Below, one piece after another: positions 1 to 8,784 of a stretch of DNA of 64,000 nt. Position numbers and translations under genes: made by a program. Position 1 is the first letter of the stretch, and every line of letters begins with the position of its first letter. Origin of the DNA: Entomospira culicis (GTDB lineage: Bacteria > Spirochaetota > Spirochaetia > WRBN01); the NCBI RefSeq assembly GCF_028748145.1, contig NZ_CP118181.1, positions 689,433 to 753,432 on the forward strand, written 5' to 3'. Below the pieces are notes generated by a model, which was given only the letters and a program-made list of their open reading frames with translations, made no database searches and was not told where the DNA came from.

Positions 1-2070
1 CTGGGGTTGGCGCATGTGGGGGTCATCGAGGTGCTTGAGGAGATGGGTATTCCTGTCGATATCGTAACGGGGGTAAGCATTGGGTCGATGGTGGGAGCAT
101 ATTACGCGCTAGGCTTTGATGCGGCTGCTTTAGATGAAATTACGCGTAGTATGGATATTTTTGAGGTGCTTGATGATGCGAATCGTCGACCTTACCACAA
201 CCCCATTCGGCGCAGTCATGACTGGCGCACGGTGGTAGATGTACGTTTTCGTAAGGACTTCTCGGCGCCTGAAGCTAGTGGCGTATCTGGTGCCTATAGT
301 GTAGAGCACTTTTTGGATCGTATTTATTGGCAGTCAGGATTTTATGAGAATTTTCGTGCCTTCCCTCGTGCCTTTGCCACATCGGGGACAAGTCTTAATA
401 CCGGTGAGCGTGTCGTTTATACAGACGGATCGCTTGGCCGTGCGGTGCGCGCGAGTATTGCGGTACCGGGGGTCTTTACGCCTGCGTTGATGGATGATGG
501 GGATCTGGTTGTCGATGGTGGTGTCTCTGGGAACTTTTTAATCCAAGAGGCGATTGACTTGGGTGCGGACATTATTATTCTTGTCGATTTAAGTGATTAT
601 GATGATAACGTTGCCGATCAACCGATTACGACACTAAGTGGTCTGCTCTCCATTTTAATGCTTAGAGGGCGTGAAGCGGATCAGGCGGTGATGCCTTTAG
701 TGGATATTCATATTAAGCCAGAATTAGATGGCTTTACCCCCGCCTCGTTTGGTGATTATGTCGGACTTAAAGAGCGTGGCCGTACTGCCGCCCTAGCTAT
801 GGAGGAGTCTCTGCGTCTGCTTGCGCAACGTTTTGCTACGGAAAATATCGTGCCAATTACCGCACAGGTTGAGGAGAATCTCTTAATTAATGAGATTAAG
901 GTTTTGGGATTAGAGAGTAACGAGCGCGCCGAACAGCGCTTGTTGAGTCAGTTGCGTATTGATTTAGGGCAGAGTGCCTCCCCTGATTGGGTGGCGATGG
1001 AGGTTACTCGCGCTGCTAATAAAAATTTCTATCAGCGGGTGCGCTATTGGGTGCATGAGCAGACGCTCTATTTGTACGCGCAAGAAGAGCCGTTTTTGAC
1101 GTTTTCGGGAGTTTTACAATTAAGTAGTGACTTTGGTCTACGGGTGGGCACGGCTATTGAGGTTACCTCCATTGAAAATTTTGGCGCAATCGATGCGAAT
1201 ATCTACTTTGGTTACCAGCATGGAGTGGAGGGATTGCTCTATATCGATTTCTTTCCAGGCGATCTCTACTGGCTCAATACCTACGCAAAGTTGAGTATTT
1301 TCGATTCGAATACTTACGCGAGCTTGATTCCCAATTTTAATATTTTGAATACAGAGCGATCCTTACCGGGACATTATCACGCACAAGTGGGTGTACAGTT
1401 TGCTTATGAGAACTATTTTTACGCCCAATTAGGGACGGAGGTGGGTAACTGGAGCTCGGCTAATGTACATAATGAGCATTTTCTTACCTATTATGGGCAA
1501 AATTACATTGAGGGGCGGTTTGCATTAGTTGCCGATCAACTTAATGAGCAGTACTATGCCAATCGTGGGTACAAGGCTGCCGCCTACTACGACGTGGGTT
1601 TCCAAAAAAATGCGCAAGATCAGGGCGTTTATCATCGATTAGCCTTCGATCTTCGCTATATTCAACCCATGCCTCATGGCCTCTCTTGGCTTTTTGCTAG
1701 CAATGGGAATTTATTGTTTGGTGAAAATCCTAATCTCTATCGATATGCATTACTGGGTGGCATGCTCGGCGAGCGCGAGACCTATCCTCTCCCAGGCTAC
1801 GCGGTTGGCGCGCTAACGGGGCGTACGATGGTGGGATTTAGAACGGCATTGCAGTATAGCTTTTTTTTACGATTTATGATAGCCTTAGAGTGGTACGGCT
1901 ACTTGCTTGAGGAGGAGGTAGCTAATCCTTTTTCCAAGGAGAATTTTTACCAGAGTGCAGGTGCCAAAATTGTGGCGAATTTAGGGTTTGGTTACTTTGA
2001 TATCGGTCTCTACTATAACCATACAAACCGATCGGCATATTTGGTATCTTCTTTGGGAGCAAGATTTTAA
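1..2070 (+). CDS. Patatin-like phospholipase with POTRA and outer-membrane barrel (5' truncated)
   Basis: The reading frame is already open at base 1, so the start lies outside the window and only the 3' part is seen. The N-terminal part is a patatin domain. The nucleophile serine sits in GVSIGS near the left edge and the catalytic aspartate in VDGGVSGN, the usual Ser-Asp dyad. A POTRA-like segment follows (ENLLINEIKVLGLESNERAE region), then a long stretch rich in alternating aromatic residues that ends in a C-terminal Phe (GARF), as in BamA/D15-type barrels. This order matches the PlpD / class Vd autotransporter family, in which the lipase is exported through its own barrel. The glycine-rich oxyanion loop is partly missing because of the window edge. 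It is followed 15 bp later by a lipoprotein gene. The family assignment is strong; substrate and export are inferred. Confidence 0.9.
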   Translation: MGLAHVGVIEVLEEMGIPVDIVTGVSIGSMVGAYYALGFDAAALDEITRSMDIFEVLDDANRRPYHNPIRRSHDWRTVVDVRFRKDFSAPEASGVSGAYSVEHFLDRIYWQSGFYENFRAFPRAFATSGTSLNTGERVVYTDGSLGRAVRASIAVPGVFTPALMDDGDLVVDGGVSGNFLIQEAIDLGADIIILVDLSDYDDNVADQPITTLSGLLSILMLRGREADQAVMPLVDIHIKPELDGFTPASFGDYVGLKERGRTAALAMEESLRLLAQRFATENIVPITAQVEENLLINEIKVLGLESNERAEQRLLSQLRIDLGQSASPDWVAMEVTRAANKNFYQRVRYWVHEQTLYLYAQEEPFLTFSGVLQLSSDFGLRVGTAIEVTSIENFGAIDANIYFGYQHGVEGLLYIDFFPGDLYWLNTYAKLSIFDSNTYASLIPNFNILNTERSLPGHYHAQVGVQFAYENYFYAQLGTEVGNWSSANVHNEHFLTYYGQNYIEGRFALVADQLNEQYYANRGYKAAAYYDVGFQKNAQDQGVYHRLAFDLRYIQPMPHGLSWLFASNGNLLFGENPNLYRYALLGGMLGERETYPLPGYAVGALTGRTMVGFRTALQYSFFLRFMIALEWYGYLLEEEVANPFSKENFYQSAGAKIVANLGFGYFDIGLYYNHTNRSAYLVSSLGARF

Positions 2071-2085
2071 AACAAGGAAAACGAG

Positions 2086-2652
2086 ATGAAGAGATGGATA
2101 GGATGGGCTCTCTTGGCGATGTTACTGGTGAGCTGTCAGGATAAGATTACACAGGATAGTAAGCCTGCAACGATGCAGATGCAGACATTTACGGTGGATG
2201 GATTTCCCTTTGAGATGAGTGTTTTAGCAACGAAGCAGATGTTGCGCGAGCGTGGATTTCGGTTTATTTATGAGGAGAAAATCACTGCTGATCAAGAAAT
2301 TTTCCTTCTTATTGACTCTTTTGCAACGTACGAAGGCAAACTTTTTGGTCAAGCCGTGGAGGCGGGCTTTCACTTTAAGGATGATCGTTTTAAATATGTT
2401 GTCTTTCAAATTAAACAGGGCGATATGCCAGCATTGGTCGGTGAGTTGAGCGTTCTCTATGGGAAGCCCTTCTCTCGAGGTGAGGAGTTTGGCGAGGAAG
2501 TCTTTCAAGGCGATAATCTCTTATGGCGCGTCTTGCACGATGGAGAGGAGATTGGGTATATCAGTTTAATGCCAATCCCTGGGGCCAATAATCCTGATGA
2601 TTGGGGCGCTAGTGTTACGGTCTTTCCCTATACCGCTCAGCCACAAGGATAA
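2086..2652 (+). CDS. Putative lipoprotein, unknown function
   Basis: 188 aa. The N-terminus has two basic residues, a hydrophobic stretch and a lipobox (LLVSC), so it is probably exported and lipid-modified at Cys17. The rest is a mixed alpha/beta sequence that I do not recognise. A Shine-Dalgarno-like AAGGAAAACGAG precedes the ATG. It lies between the outer-membrane patatin and the surface-glycan genes, apparently in one operon, which points to an envelope role without defining one. Confidence 0.8.
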   Translation: MKRWIGWALLAMLLVSCQDKITQDSKPATMQMQTFTVDGFPFEMSVLATKQMLRERGFRFIYEEKITADQEIFLLIDSFATYEGKLFGQAVEAGFHFKDDRFKYVVFQIKQGDMPALVGELSVLYGKPFSRGEEFGEEVFQGDNLLWRVLHDGEEIGYISLMPIPGANNPDDWGASVTVFPYTAQPQG

Positions 2653-2655
2653 GCG

Positions 2656-3345
2656 ATGGCTTCGTCTTTGTTGATTATGCAGGCGCGCTTAGCTTCTAGT
2701 CGTCTGGCGCAGAAGGCACTTTTACCGATTTATGCGGGTAAACCTTCGCTTTTATACGCAATGCAAGGGGTCTATGGCGTGGCGGATGCGCATGTGTTGG
2801 CGTGTGATGTTGCAAGTTTTTCCTCCTTTGAACCCATTGCCCAAGAGGCAGGCTTTGCGATTATGGCGGGCGATGCCGATGATGTTCTCGCGCGTTTTGC
2901 ACATGTGGCAAAAGAGTATAAGGTGGATTATGTGATTCGTGCTACTGCGGATAATTTAATTGTGGGGCAAGAGTTAGTGAGGTTAGCATTGGATGGCGCT
3001 ATCGACAGTGATGCTGATTATTTCTGTTTTGAGGCCACTGCGCACGGCAGTGGTGTGGAGGTGATTCGGCGTACGGTTTTATTGGATGCCTATGCCAACG
3101 CATCTAGCCCTTTTGAGCGGGAGCATGTTACGCCATATATTTATGGGCATCCGCAACGCTATAAGGTGATCAAGCCTGTGGTGGAGAGTCGTTTTTTTGC
3201 CCCTGATCTTCGCAGTACGTTAGATACACCAGAAGACTATACACGATTAGTGGAATTTTTTACACATCGAGCCTTTCCCAGCCAAACGATAATTGAGGAG
3301 TATATTGCATGGATGAGGAGCAATCTTTATCAAATGAGTTTATAG
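2656..3345 (+). CDS. SpsF-like cytidylyltransferase / NTP-transferase
   Basis: 229 aa. It begins MASSLLIMQARLASSRL, the N-terminal nucleotide-binding signature of the SpsF/CMP-NeuAc-synthetase-like nucleotidyltransferases (I-x-Q-A-R-x-x-S-S-R-L). The RATADNL segment around residue 95 fits the second nucleotide/metal-contact region. The family activates sugars, often nonulosonic acids, as CMP or other NDP derivatives. The 3' end overlaps the next gene by 37 bp, and that gene carries a SpsG/PseG-like domain; spsF and spsG are classically adjacent. The actual sugar is unknown. Confidence 0.75.
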   Translation: MASSLLIMQARLASSRLAQKALLPIYAGKPSLLYAMQGVYGVADAHVLACDVASFSSFEPIAQEAGFAIMAGDADDVLARFAHVAKEYKVDYVIRATADNLIVGQELVRLALDGAIDSDADYFCFEATAHGSGVEVIRRTVLLDAYANASSPFEREHVTPYIYGHPQRYKVIKPVVESRFFAPDLRSTLDTPEDYTRLVEFFTHRAFPSQTIIEEYIAWMRSNLYQMSL

Positions 3346-5114
3346 AGATACTATTTGTTCCGCAGGTAAGGGCGAACTTAGGCTTTGGTCATTTGCGCCG
3401 TATTTTAGCGTTAATGCGAGATATGGAGCAATTTTTTCGTGTAAAAACATTTATTTATATCGAAAAAGAGTATTTTTATCAAGAGTTGGGAGCAGAGATT
3501 GCGCAACATATTTTGATGGAACAGTTGTTGCATCAGGTACCCAAAGAGAAGCGCTGGTCGTTGATTGTCTTGGATTATTTTCAAAGCGATGCTTCCTTTG
3601 CGCATCAATGGCGTGAGCATGGCTTGGTTGTTGCGCTGGATGAGGGGGGGGCAGGTCGGACAATTTATCCTTACCTTATTGATATTTTGCCACGGTGTAA
3701 GAGTCATTCGCTGGCAAATGAAGATGAGAGGGGTTATCTTCGCCTTAACCACATTAGGCGAAAGACGCACCATAGCGACGGCGAGCTACGTATTTTATTA
3801 ACATTTGGTGGAAGTGATCAGGCGAAAATGACTGAAGTGGTGGGGAATTTTTTGGCATCGATCAACTTTCCTAGTAAACAGTGGAGTGTTGTCAAAGGAC
3901 CACTTTTTAAGCGAACAATTGCGTGGCCTGGGGTTAAAGTGATGGAGCATGTGGATATGGCAGAGATTTATCAAGATTTTGATATTGTCTTTACGCACTT
4001 TGGCATTACGGCTTACGAGGCGCTTGCTGCCGGATGTTGGCCTATTTTACTCAATCCTACACAGTATCATGAAGATTTAGCAACGCAAGAGGGCTTTTTT
4101 TCTTTAGGGGTCAAGGAGATCTCCAAAAAACGACACCCTTGGCTGAAGCGTTGTCTGCAGAGTAATTCCTATACGCAAGTGATGCAAGCAATGCCTGTCT
4201 CTGCACGTTTGATGCCCCCACGATCGTTAGCCGTTCGGCTGATGGAGTTGACCGCGTATAAACATGCCTGTCCCGTTTGTGACAGCAACAAGGTCTCAAG
4301 CATTCTCTATCGTACGCAACGTAAAAGCTATGCTGAATGTGCTGGATGTGGTATGCTCTATTTGATGCTTTTTGTACGCAAAGCGGTAACCTATGATGCT
4401 ACTTATTTTGATGATAGCTACCGCAAGCAGTATGGCAAGAGTTATTTGGAGGATTTTGAATATATCAAAAAGATGGGAATGCTCAGGCTTAAACGGGTGA
4501 TGCGTTATCATTCAGTGCGAGGCGAAAGTCAGATGAGCTTGCTAGATATTGGCTGTGCGTATGGTCCTTTTTTACAGGCGGGGGCGGATGCGGGTTTGCA
4601 GGTTTATGGCGTGGATACGGCGAAAGAGGTGGTGGATTATGTGGTAAATGAGCTGGGATTTAGTGCGCAAGTGGCAAATTTTCCGCAAGAGCTTCCTTAT
4701 GCGCATCAGCGTTTTGACTTTGTTACGATGTGGTATGTGATTGAACATTTTGAGCAGTTAGATGTGGTGATGCGTCAAGTGAATCGTTACCTTAATGTGG
4801 GTGGGATTTTTGCTTTTTCCACGCCCAAAGGTGATGGCTTGAGTGCGAAAAAGGATTTATCGGCATTTTTAGAAGCAAGTCCAGACGATCATTATACGAT
4901 CTTTCGTAAGGTGGGCTTACGCGCCTTGTTGCAACGCTATGGTTTGGAGCTACTGCACATTGAGACGACAGGCGTGCATGTTCAACGTAAATATGCGAAG
5001 ATTGTATTGGGATCGTGGCAGGAGCGACTTCTTAAGCGTCTTTTTACTCTTCGCGGATTAGGCGATACCTTTGAGATTTATGCAAGAAAAAAGAGGGATT
5101 TAGATGACGAATAA
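3309..5114 (+). CDS. SpsG/PseG-like domain fused to zinc-ribbon SAM methyltransferase
   Basis: 601 aa with two parts. Residues about 1-315 resemble the PseG/SpsG fold, a GT-B-like UDP-sugar hydrolase or glycosyltransferase: N-terminal RANLGFGHLRR matches the G-x-GH-x-x-R loop, and HFGITAYEALAAGC matches the sugar-nucleotide binding loop. From about residue 320 there are two CxxC pairs (CPVC, CAGC) forming a likely zinc ribbon, then a class I methyltransferase with motif I LLDIGCAYG near residue 410. The ATG has a GAGGAG ribosome binding site at about 3295 and lies inside the preceding spsF-like gene. The fusion suggests one polypeptide that processes and methylates a sugar intermediate. The domain calls are fairly sure; the reaction is inferred. 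Confidence 0.75.
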   Translation: MDEEQSLSNEFIEILFVPQVRANLGFGHLRRILALMRDMEQFFRVKTFIYIEKEYFYQELGAEIAQHILMEQLLHQVPKEKRWSLIVLDYFQSDASFAHQWREHGLVVALDEGGAGRTIYPYLIDILPRCKSHSLANEDERGYLRLNHIRRKTHHSDGELRILLTFGGSDQAKMTEVVGNFLASINFPSKQWSVVKGPLFKRTIAWPGVKVMEHVDMAEIYQDFDIVFTHFGITAYEALAAGCWPILLNPTQYHEDLATQEGFFSLGVKEISKKRHPWLKRCLQSNSYTQVMQAMPVSARLMPPRSLAVRLMELTAYKHACPVCDSNKVSSILYRTQRKSYAECAGCGMLYLMLFVRKAVTYDATYFDDSYRKQYGKSYLEDFEYIKKMGMLRLKRVMRYHSVRGESQMSLLDIGCAYGPFLQAGADAGLQVYGVDTAKEVVDYVVNELGFSAQVANFPQELPYAHQRFDFVTMWYVIEHFEQLDVVMRQVNRYLNVGGIFAFSTPKGDGLSAKKDLSAFLEASPDDHYTIFRKVGLRALLQRYGLELLHIETTGVHVQRKYAKIVLGSWQERLLKRLFTLRGLGDTFEIYARKKRDLDDE

Positions 5115-6591
5115 TGAACAAGAATTTATTCTATTGCTGGGAGCATCGATGATGCAATTACCCGCACTCAAAGCAATTGAGACTTTAGGTTATGCGAGCT
5201 TGGTGGTGGATGGCAATGCGCATGCGCCGTTGATGAGCTTAGCCGATGAGCGAGCGCTGATCGATCTTAAGGATATTTCGGCTTTGATGATTTATCTGGA
5301 TGAATTTATTGAAGAGCGTAGGTTGGTTGCGATTTTTACAGCTGGTACAGACTTCTCCTATGTGGTCTCGACTTTGGCAGAGCGGTATCAGTTACCTGCG
5401 CATAGCAAAAATGCAGCGATGGCGGCGACGGATAAGTTGAGGATGCGTAGTATGTTGCATCAACATGGCGTGCGTGTTCCTGCATTTATTGAGTTACCCA
5501 TGGGGATCAATGAGCCGACGCTTGAGGGATTGTTACGTCAGGCGCAATTGAGCGAGCCTTGGGATGTGGTGATCAAGCCGGTAGATTCGATGGGTGCGCG
5601 CGGTGTGGTGCGTGCGCATACGCTTAAGGAGATTCTCCATGCCGGTGAGGAGGCACGGGCGTATAGTCGTAGTGGTAAGGTGATTGTTGAAGCCTATTTA
5701 GATGGCCCTGAGTTGAGTGTGGATGCGCTTGTCGCCGATGGTAAGGTCTATATTCATGGTATCGCTGATCGTCATATCTTTTATCCCCCATACTTTATCG
5801 AGATGGGGCACACGATTCCTTCTTCCTTGTCTAATGAAGAGAAGCAAGCGATCATCGAAGAATTTACCAAGGGAGTTTTTGCGCTTGGTTTACACCATGG
5901 GGCTGCTAAAGGCGATATCAAGCTAACGGCTGATGGCGTTTATATTGGTGAGATTGCAGGGCGTCTGTCGGGTGGGTATATGTCGGGCTGGACGTATCCG
6001 CTCTCTAGTGGGGTTAATGTTACCGAGCTTGCGGTCAAGCTAGCTTTAGGGCAATCGATTTTTGAGGAAGAAGATGTGTTGGTAGAGCAAAAGAGTGTCT
6101 GTGCTGAGCGAGCATTTATCTCGATTCCGGGGGAGATTGCTGAAATTCTCCATTTGGATGCGGCGCGCAAGATGGAGGGTGTTAAAGAGATCTTCATTAG
6201 GGTTAAACATGGCGATCGCGTGCACTTTCCGAAAAATAACGTGGAGAAGGCTGGTAATGTGCTTGCTGTGGCCGATAGCTATGCAGAGGCGATTACGCTT
6301 TCTGAAATAGCGCGAAAAGAGATTTTTTTGCGCTTAAAGGCCGATGATGTAGCTACGCGTGATTTTTTGTTTGGTAGTGGATCGACGCATCTCTCCTCTG
6401 CATTTATTCTTGGAAAAGATTTTAATGGGAATACGCGCGAGGAGATTTTTGTTCGTTATGAGGCGATTACTGGGCATCAGCCGAAGCTTTATCAACCCGA
6501 TCGGTTATTAGAGTTTGAGCGTGCAATCGAAAAGGGTGGCCTGCAGGGGGCAGTTTGGTATTATGATACGTTTGGGGCGTTGCTGGCTTAG
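5104..6591 (+). CDS. ATP-grasp ligase, substrate unknown
   Basis: 495 aa. It has the carbamoyl-phosphate-synthase-like ATP-grasp arrangement: an N-terminal Rossmann-like half (FILLLGASMMQLPALKAIETLG), a lysine-containing ATP-binding strand (WDVVIKPVDSMGARGV, about residues 155-170), a VEAYLDGPELSVDA strand and a metal-binding segment near GEIAGRLSGGY. Such enzymes join a carboxylate to an amine or thiol through an acyl phosphate. The start overlaps the fusion gene upstream by 11 bp, and the next gene starts inside its 3' end. With the SpsF/SpsG neighbours, an aminoacyl modification of a surface sugar is plausible but unproven. Confidence 0.8.
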   Translation: MTNNEQEFILLLGASMMQLPALKAIETLGYASLVVDGNAHAPLMSLADERALIDLKDISALMIYLDEFIEERRLVAIFTAGTDFSYVVSTLAERYQLPAHSKNAAMAATDKLRMRSMLHQHGVRVPAFIELPMGINEPTLEGLLRQAQLSEPWDVVIKPVDSMGARGVVRAHTLKEILHAGEEARAYSRSGKVIVEAYLDGPELSVDALVADGKVYIHGIADRHIFYPPYFIEMGHTIPSSLSNEEKQAIIEEFTKGVFALGLHHGAAKGDIKLTADGVYIGEIAGRLSGGYMSGWTYPLSSGVNVTELAVKLALGQSIFEEEDVLVEQKSVCAERAFISIPGEIAEILHLDAARKMEGVKEIFIRVKHGDRVHFPKNNVEKAGNVLAVADSYAEAITLSEIARKEIFLRLKADDVATRDFLFGSGSTHLSSAFILGKDFNGNTREEIFVRYEAITGHQPKLYQPDRLLEFERAIEKGGLQGAVWYYDTFGALLA

Positions 6592-7567
6592 TCTTACTCT
6601 CTTTTTGGGCTTTACGCTCTCTGGGTATGGGGCAACATTAAACCAATTACTTCAAGAGAGTGGAGCACAATTGGCTTGGCATAGTTGGCAGCAACGCGGT
6701 GAGCTTATCTATGAAGATCGGCGAGTATTCTTTATTGTGGAGCACCCTTACCTGATTTTTAGCAACGGGATGGTTGTTCCTGCGAAGATTTATTATGCGG
6801 ATGGAATTATCTCTTTTGATGGACGTAGTAGCCAACTGGTGAATCACTTTTTGCGTACGGGAAAGATCTTGTCGCCACGAGAGATTGTCGATACGTATCG
6901 TATTTCTACTATTTTGATTGATCCTGGACACGGCGGACGTGATAGTGGTGCGGTGGGGCGTCACGGATCGCTGGTGGTGAAAGAGAAAGATGTTACGTTG
7001 GCGGTGAGTTTACGTTTAGCGCAACTGTTACGTGCAACTTATCCGCAGAAAAAAATTCTCCTTACACGTACCTCGGATACTTATCCGTCATTACAACAGC
7101 GGGTGGATATGGCGAATAATTTACCCTTGGCCGAGGGCGAGGTGGCAATCTTTATCTCGATTCATGCGAATGCGGCGCTCAATCGTCATGCACGAGGCTT
7201 TGAGGTTTGGCACCTACCACCGGCAATTCGGCGCGATATTTATCGGGGAGAAGAAAATTCTGCGATTGTCCAAGATCTTATTAATGAGTTTGTCAATCAA
7301 GAGATTATTGCCGGTGGGCAGCGTTTGGCAGAATTTTTGAGGCAATCATTCGCCCGTAGGTTAAGCGATCGCACGGTAGATCGGGGATTGCGCGAGGAGG
7401 CTTGGTTTGTGGTGCGTGGGGCGCATACGGTGGCGGTCTTGGTGGAGTTGGGCTTTGTGAGTAATGAGACAGAGGCCCGCTTGCTAGCAAGTAAGAGCTA
7501 TCAGGAAGAGCTTGCAGTTGCGTTGCATGAGGGTATTGCGGGATATATTCGCTATTTTGAGCGCTAA
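6563..7567 (+). CDS. N-acetylmuramoyl-L-alanine amidase (AmiC-type, zinc)
   Basis: 334 aa from the ATG at 6563. The zinc-site motifs of amidase_3 are present: DPGHGGRDSGA, ISIHANAALNRHARGFEVW and the catalytic glutamate region VELGFVSNETEA. It cleaves the bond between N-acetylmuramic acid and L-alanine in peptidoglycan. The start at 6563 is preferred because it puts a typical signal peptide (hydrophobic LSLTLFLGFTLSGYGA) at the N-terminus and has a purine-rich GCAGGGGG sequence upstream. An upstream start at 6515 would add a polar extension before the signal peptide. The gene overlaps the ATP-grasp gene by 29 bp. Confidence 0.88.
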   Translation: MIRLGRCWLSLTLFLGFTLSGYGATLNQLLQESGAQLAWHSWQQRGELIYEDRRVFFIVEHPYLIFSNGMVVPAKIYYADGIISFDGRSSQLVNHFLRTGKILSPREIVDTYRISTILIDPGHGGRDSGAVGRHGSLVVKEKDVTLAVSLRLAQLLRATYPQKKILLTRTSDTYPSLQQRVDMANNLPLAEGEVAIFISIHANAALNRHARGFEVWHLPPAIRRDIYRGEENSAIVQDLINEFVNQEIIAGGQRLAEFLRQSFARRLSDRTVDRGLREEAWFVVRGAHTVAVLVELGFVSNETEARLLASKSYQEELAVALHEGIAGYIRYFER

Positions 7568-7578
7568 GGAGAGGGCAG

Positions 7579-8742
7579 ATGGCTGGACGGGTACGTAAGG
7601 TGATGGAGCGGGCGTCGAAGATTTCGACGGAGACTTGGGCGCAATTTGTGGATGAGTTGAATCAGCAGATGGAAGAGGGACGCGCTACCATGAACTCGAT
7701 TGACTACGGCATTCTTGTGGTTGATGAGATGGGCAAATATCTGCATTCAAATAAATTAGCATTGACACTCTTTCAAATTAAAGATCTCCAGAAAGAGCGC
7801 CCGATATGGTTTAGCATTGAGCATGTCGATTTAAAGGAATTTTTGGAAGTCTCCATTCAGATTCAAACGTTAGACAGCAGTAGTGAATTTTGGATTCATG
7901 GGCGATTAGTCTCTTGTCAAATTAAACCTTGGGTCTTTCATGGGAAGATTAAGGGGAGTCTGATCTGGATTGAAGACATTACCGAGAGGCGTGCGCAGTT
8001 GGTTAAAATTCGTCATATTGAGGCGATGGCACGGCTTGGCACGATGGCGCAGACCCTTGCGCATGAGATCAAAAATCCACTGGGTGCGATCTCCATTCAC
8101 TTACAGCTATTGAAAAAGTCGATGACCCAAGTCCACTGGTCGGAGTCGATGGAGAGCACCTATCAAATTATTAGCGAAGAGATTACACGTCTGGGTGAGG
8201 TGGTACACGCCTATCTTAATGCCGCCAGACCCTTAGAGATTCATTTAGAACGTGCGGATATCGCGCAAATTTTAACAGAATCACTCCTTTTAATGGAGGT
8301 AGAAGCAGAGGAATTGGGTATCACCATCGCCCAAGCTGAACGTACTTCTGCTGTACCAATGCTCTCTTTGGATCGGGGGTTGATTAAACAATGTTTTGTC
8401 AACTTACTAAAAAATGCCATGCAAAGTGGCGCCAAACATATTTATACACGCATCAATATTTTGCTCGATCGGGTTGAAGTGATTCTTGAGGATGATGGGG
8501 ATGGTATCAGTAATGAAAACATCGCCAAAATTTTTGAACCCCACTTCACTACCAAAAAGAACGGTAATGGACTAGGTCTCACCATTGTCTTTAAAATCTT
8601 GCGCGAGCATGGTGCGTTTATCGACGTGGAGAGCCCCATCTTTCAGTATGGATCTAGCGGACACGGTACACGCTTTTCTCTCACCTTTAATCGTGTGGAT
8701 GGCGAGCGTATCCAACTCTTAGCCCCGCATATAGATGGCTAG
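7579..8742 (+). CDS. Orphan sensor histidine kinase (PAS, HisKA, HATPase_c)
   Basis: 387 aa, soluble: no membrane segment is visible. Residues about 40-140 look like a PAS domain (SIDYGILVVDEMGKYLHSN). The phospho-acceptor is His162 in LAHEIKNPLG. The N box (CFVNLLKNAMQSG), G1 (DDGDGIS), F box (FEPHFTTKKNGNGLGL) and G2 complete the kinase core, as in the NtrB/PilS type. A good AAGGAG precedes the ATG. No response regulator is next to it, so its partner must be encoded elsewhere. It closes the glycan/amidase operon, so envelope sensing is a possible role. Confidence 0.88.
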   Translation: MAGRVRKVMERASKISTETWAQFVDELNQQMEEGRATMNSIDYGILVVDEMGKYLHSNKLALTLFQIKDLQKERPIWFSIEHVDLKEFLEVSIQIQTLDSSSEFWIHGRLVSCQIKPWVFHGKIKGSLIWIEDITERRAQLVKIRHIEAMARLGTMAQTLAHEIKNPLGAISIHLQLLKKSMTQVHWSESMESTYQIISEEITRLGEVVHAYLNAARPLEIHLERADIAQILTESLLLMEVEAEELGITIAQAERTSAVPMLSLDRGLIKQCFVNLLKNAMQSGAKHIYTRINILLDRVEVILEDDGDGISNENIAKIFEPHFTTKKNGNGLGLTIVFKILREHGAFIDVESPIFQYGSSGHGTRFSLTFNRVDGERIQLLAPHIDG

Positions 8743-8747
8743 AACGC

Positions 8748-8776
8748 TTTACTTTTTTATGATTTTCGGCTATAAT
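8748..8776 (+). promoter_or_regulatory. Promoter of parE, leaderless type
   Basis: -35 TTTACT (8748-8753), 17-bp spacer, -10 TATAAT (8771-8776). The parE ATG is only 8 nt after the -10 box and no Shine-Dalgarno sequence is present, so transcription would start at or within 1-2 nt of the start codon. Confidence 0.7.
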
Positions 8777-8784
8777 TACCAGAT

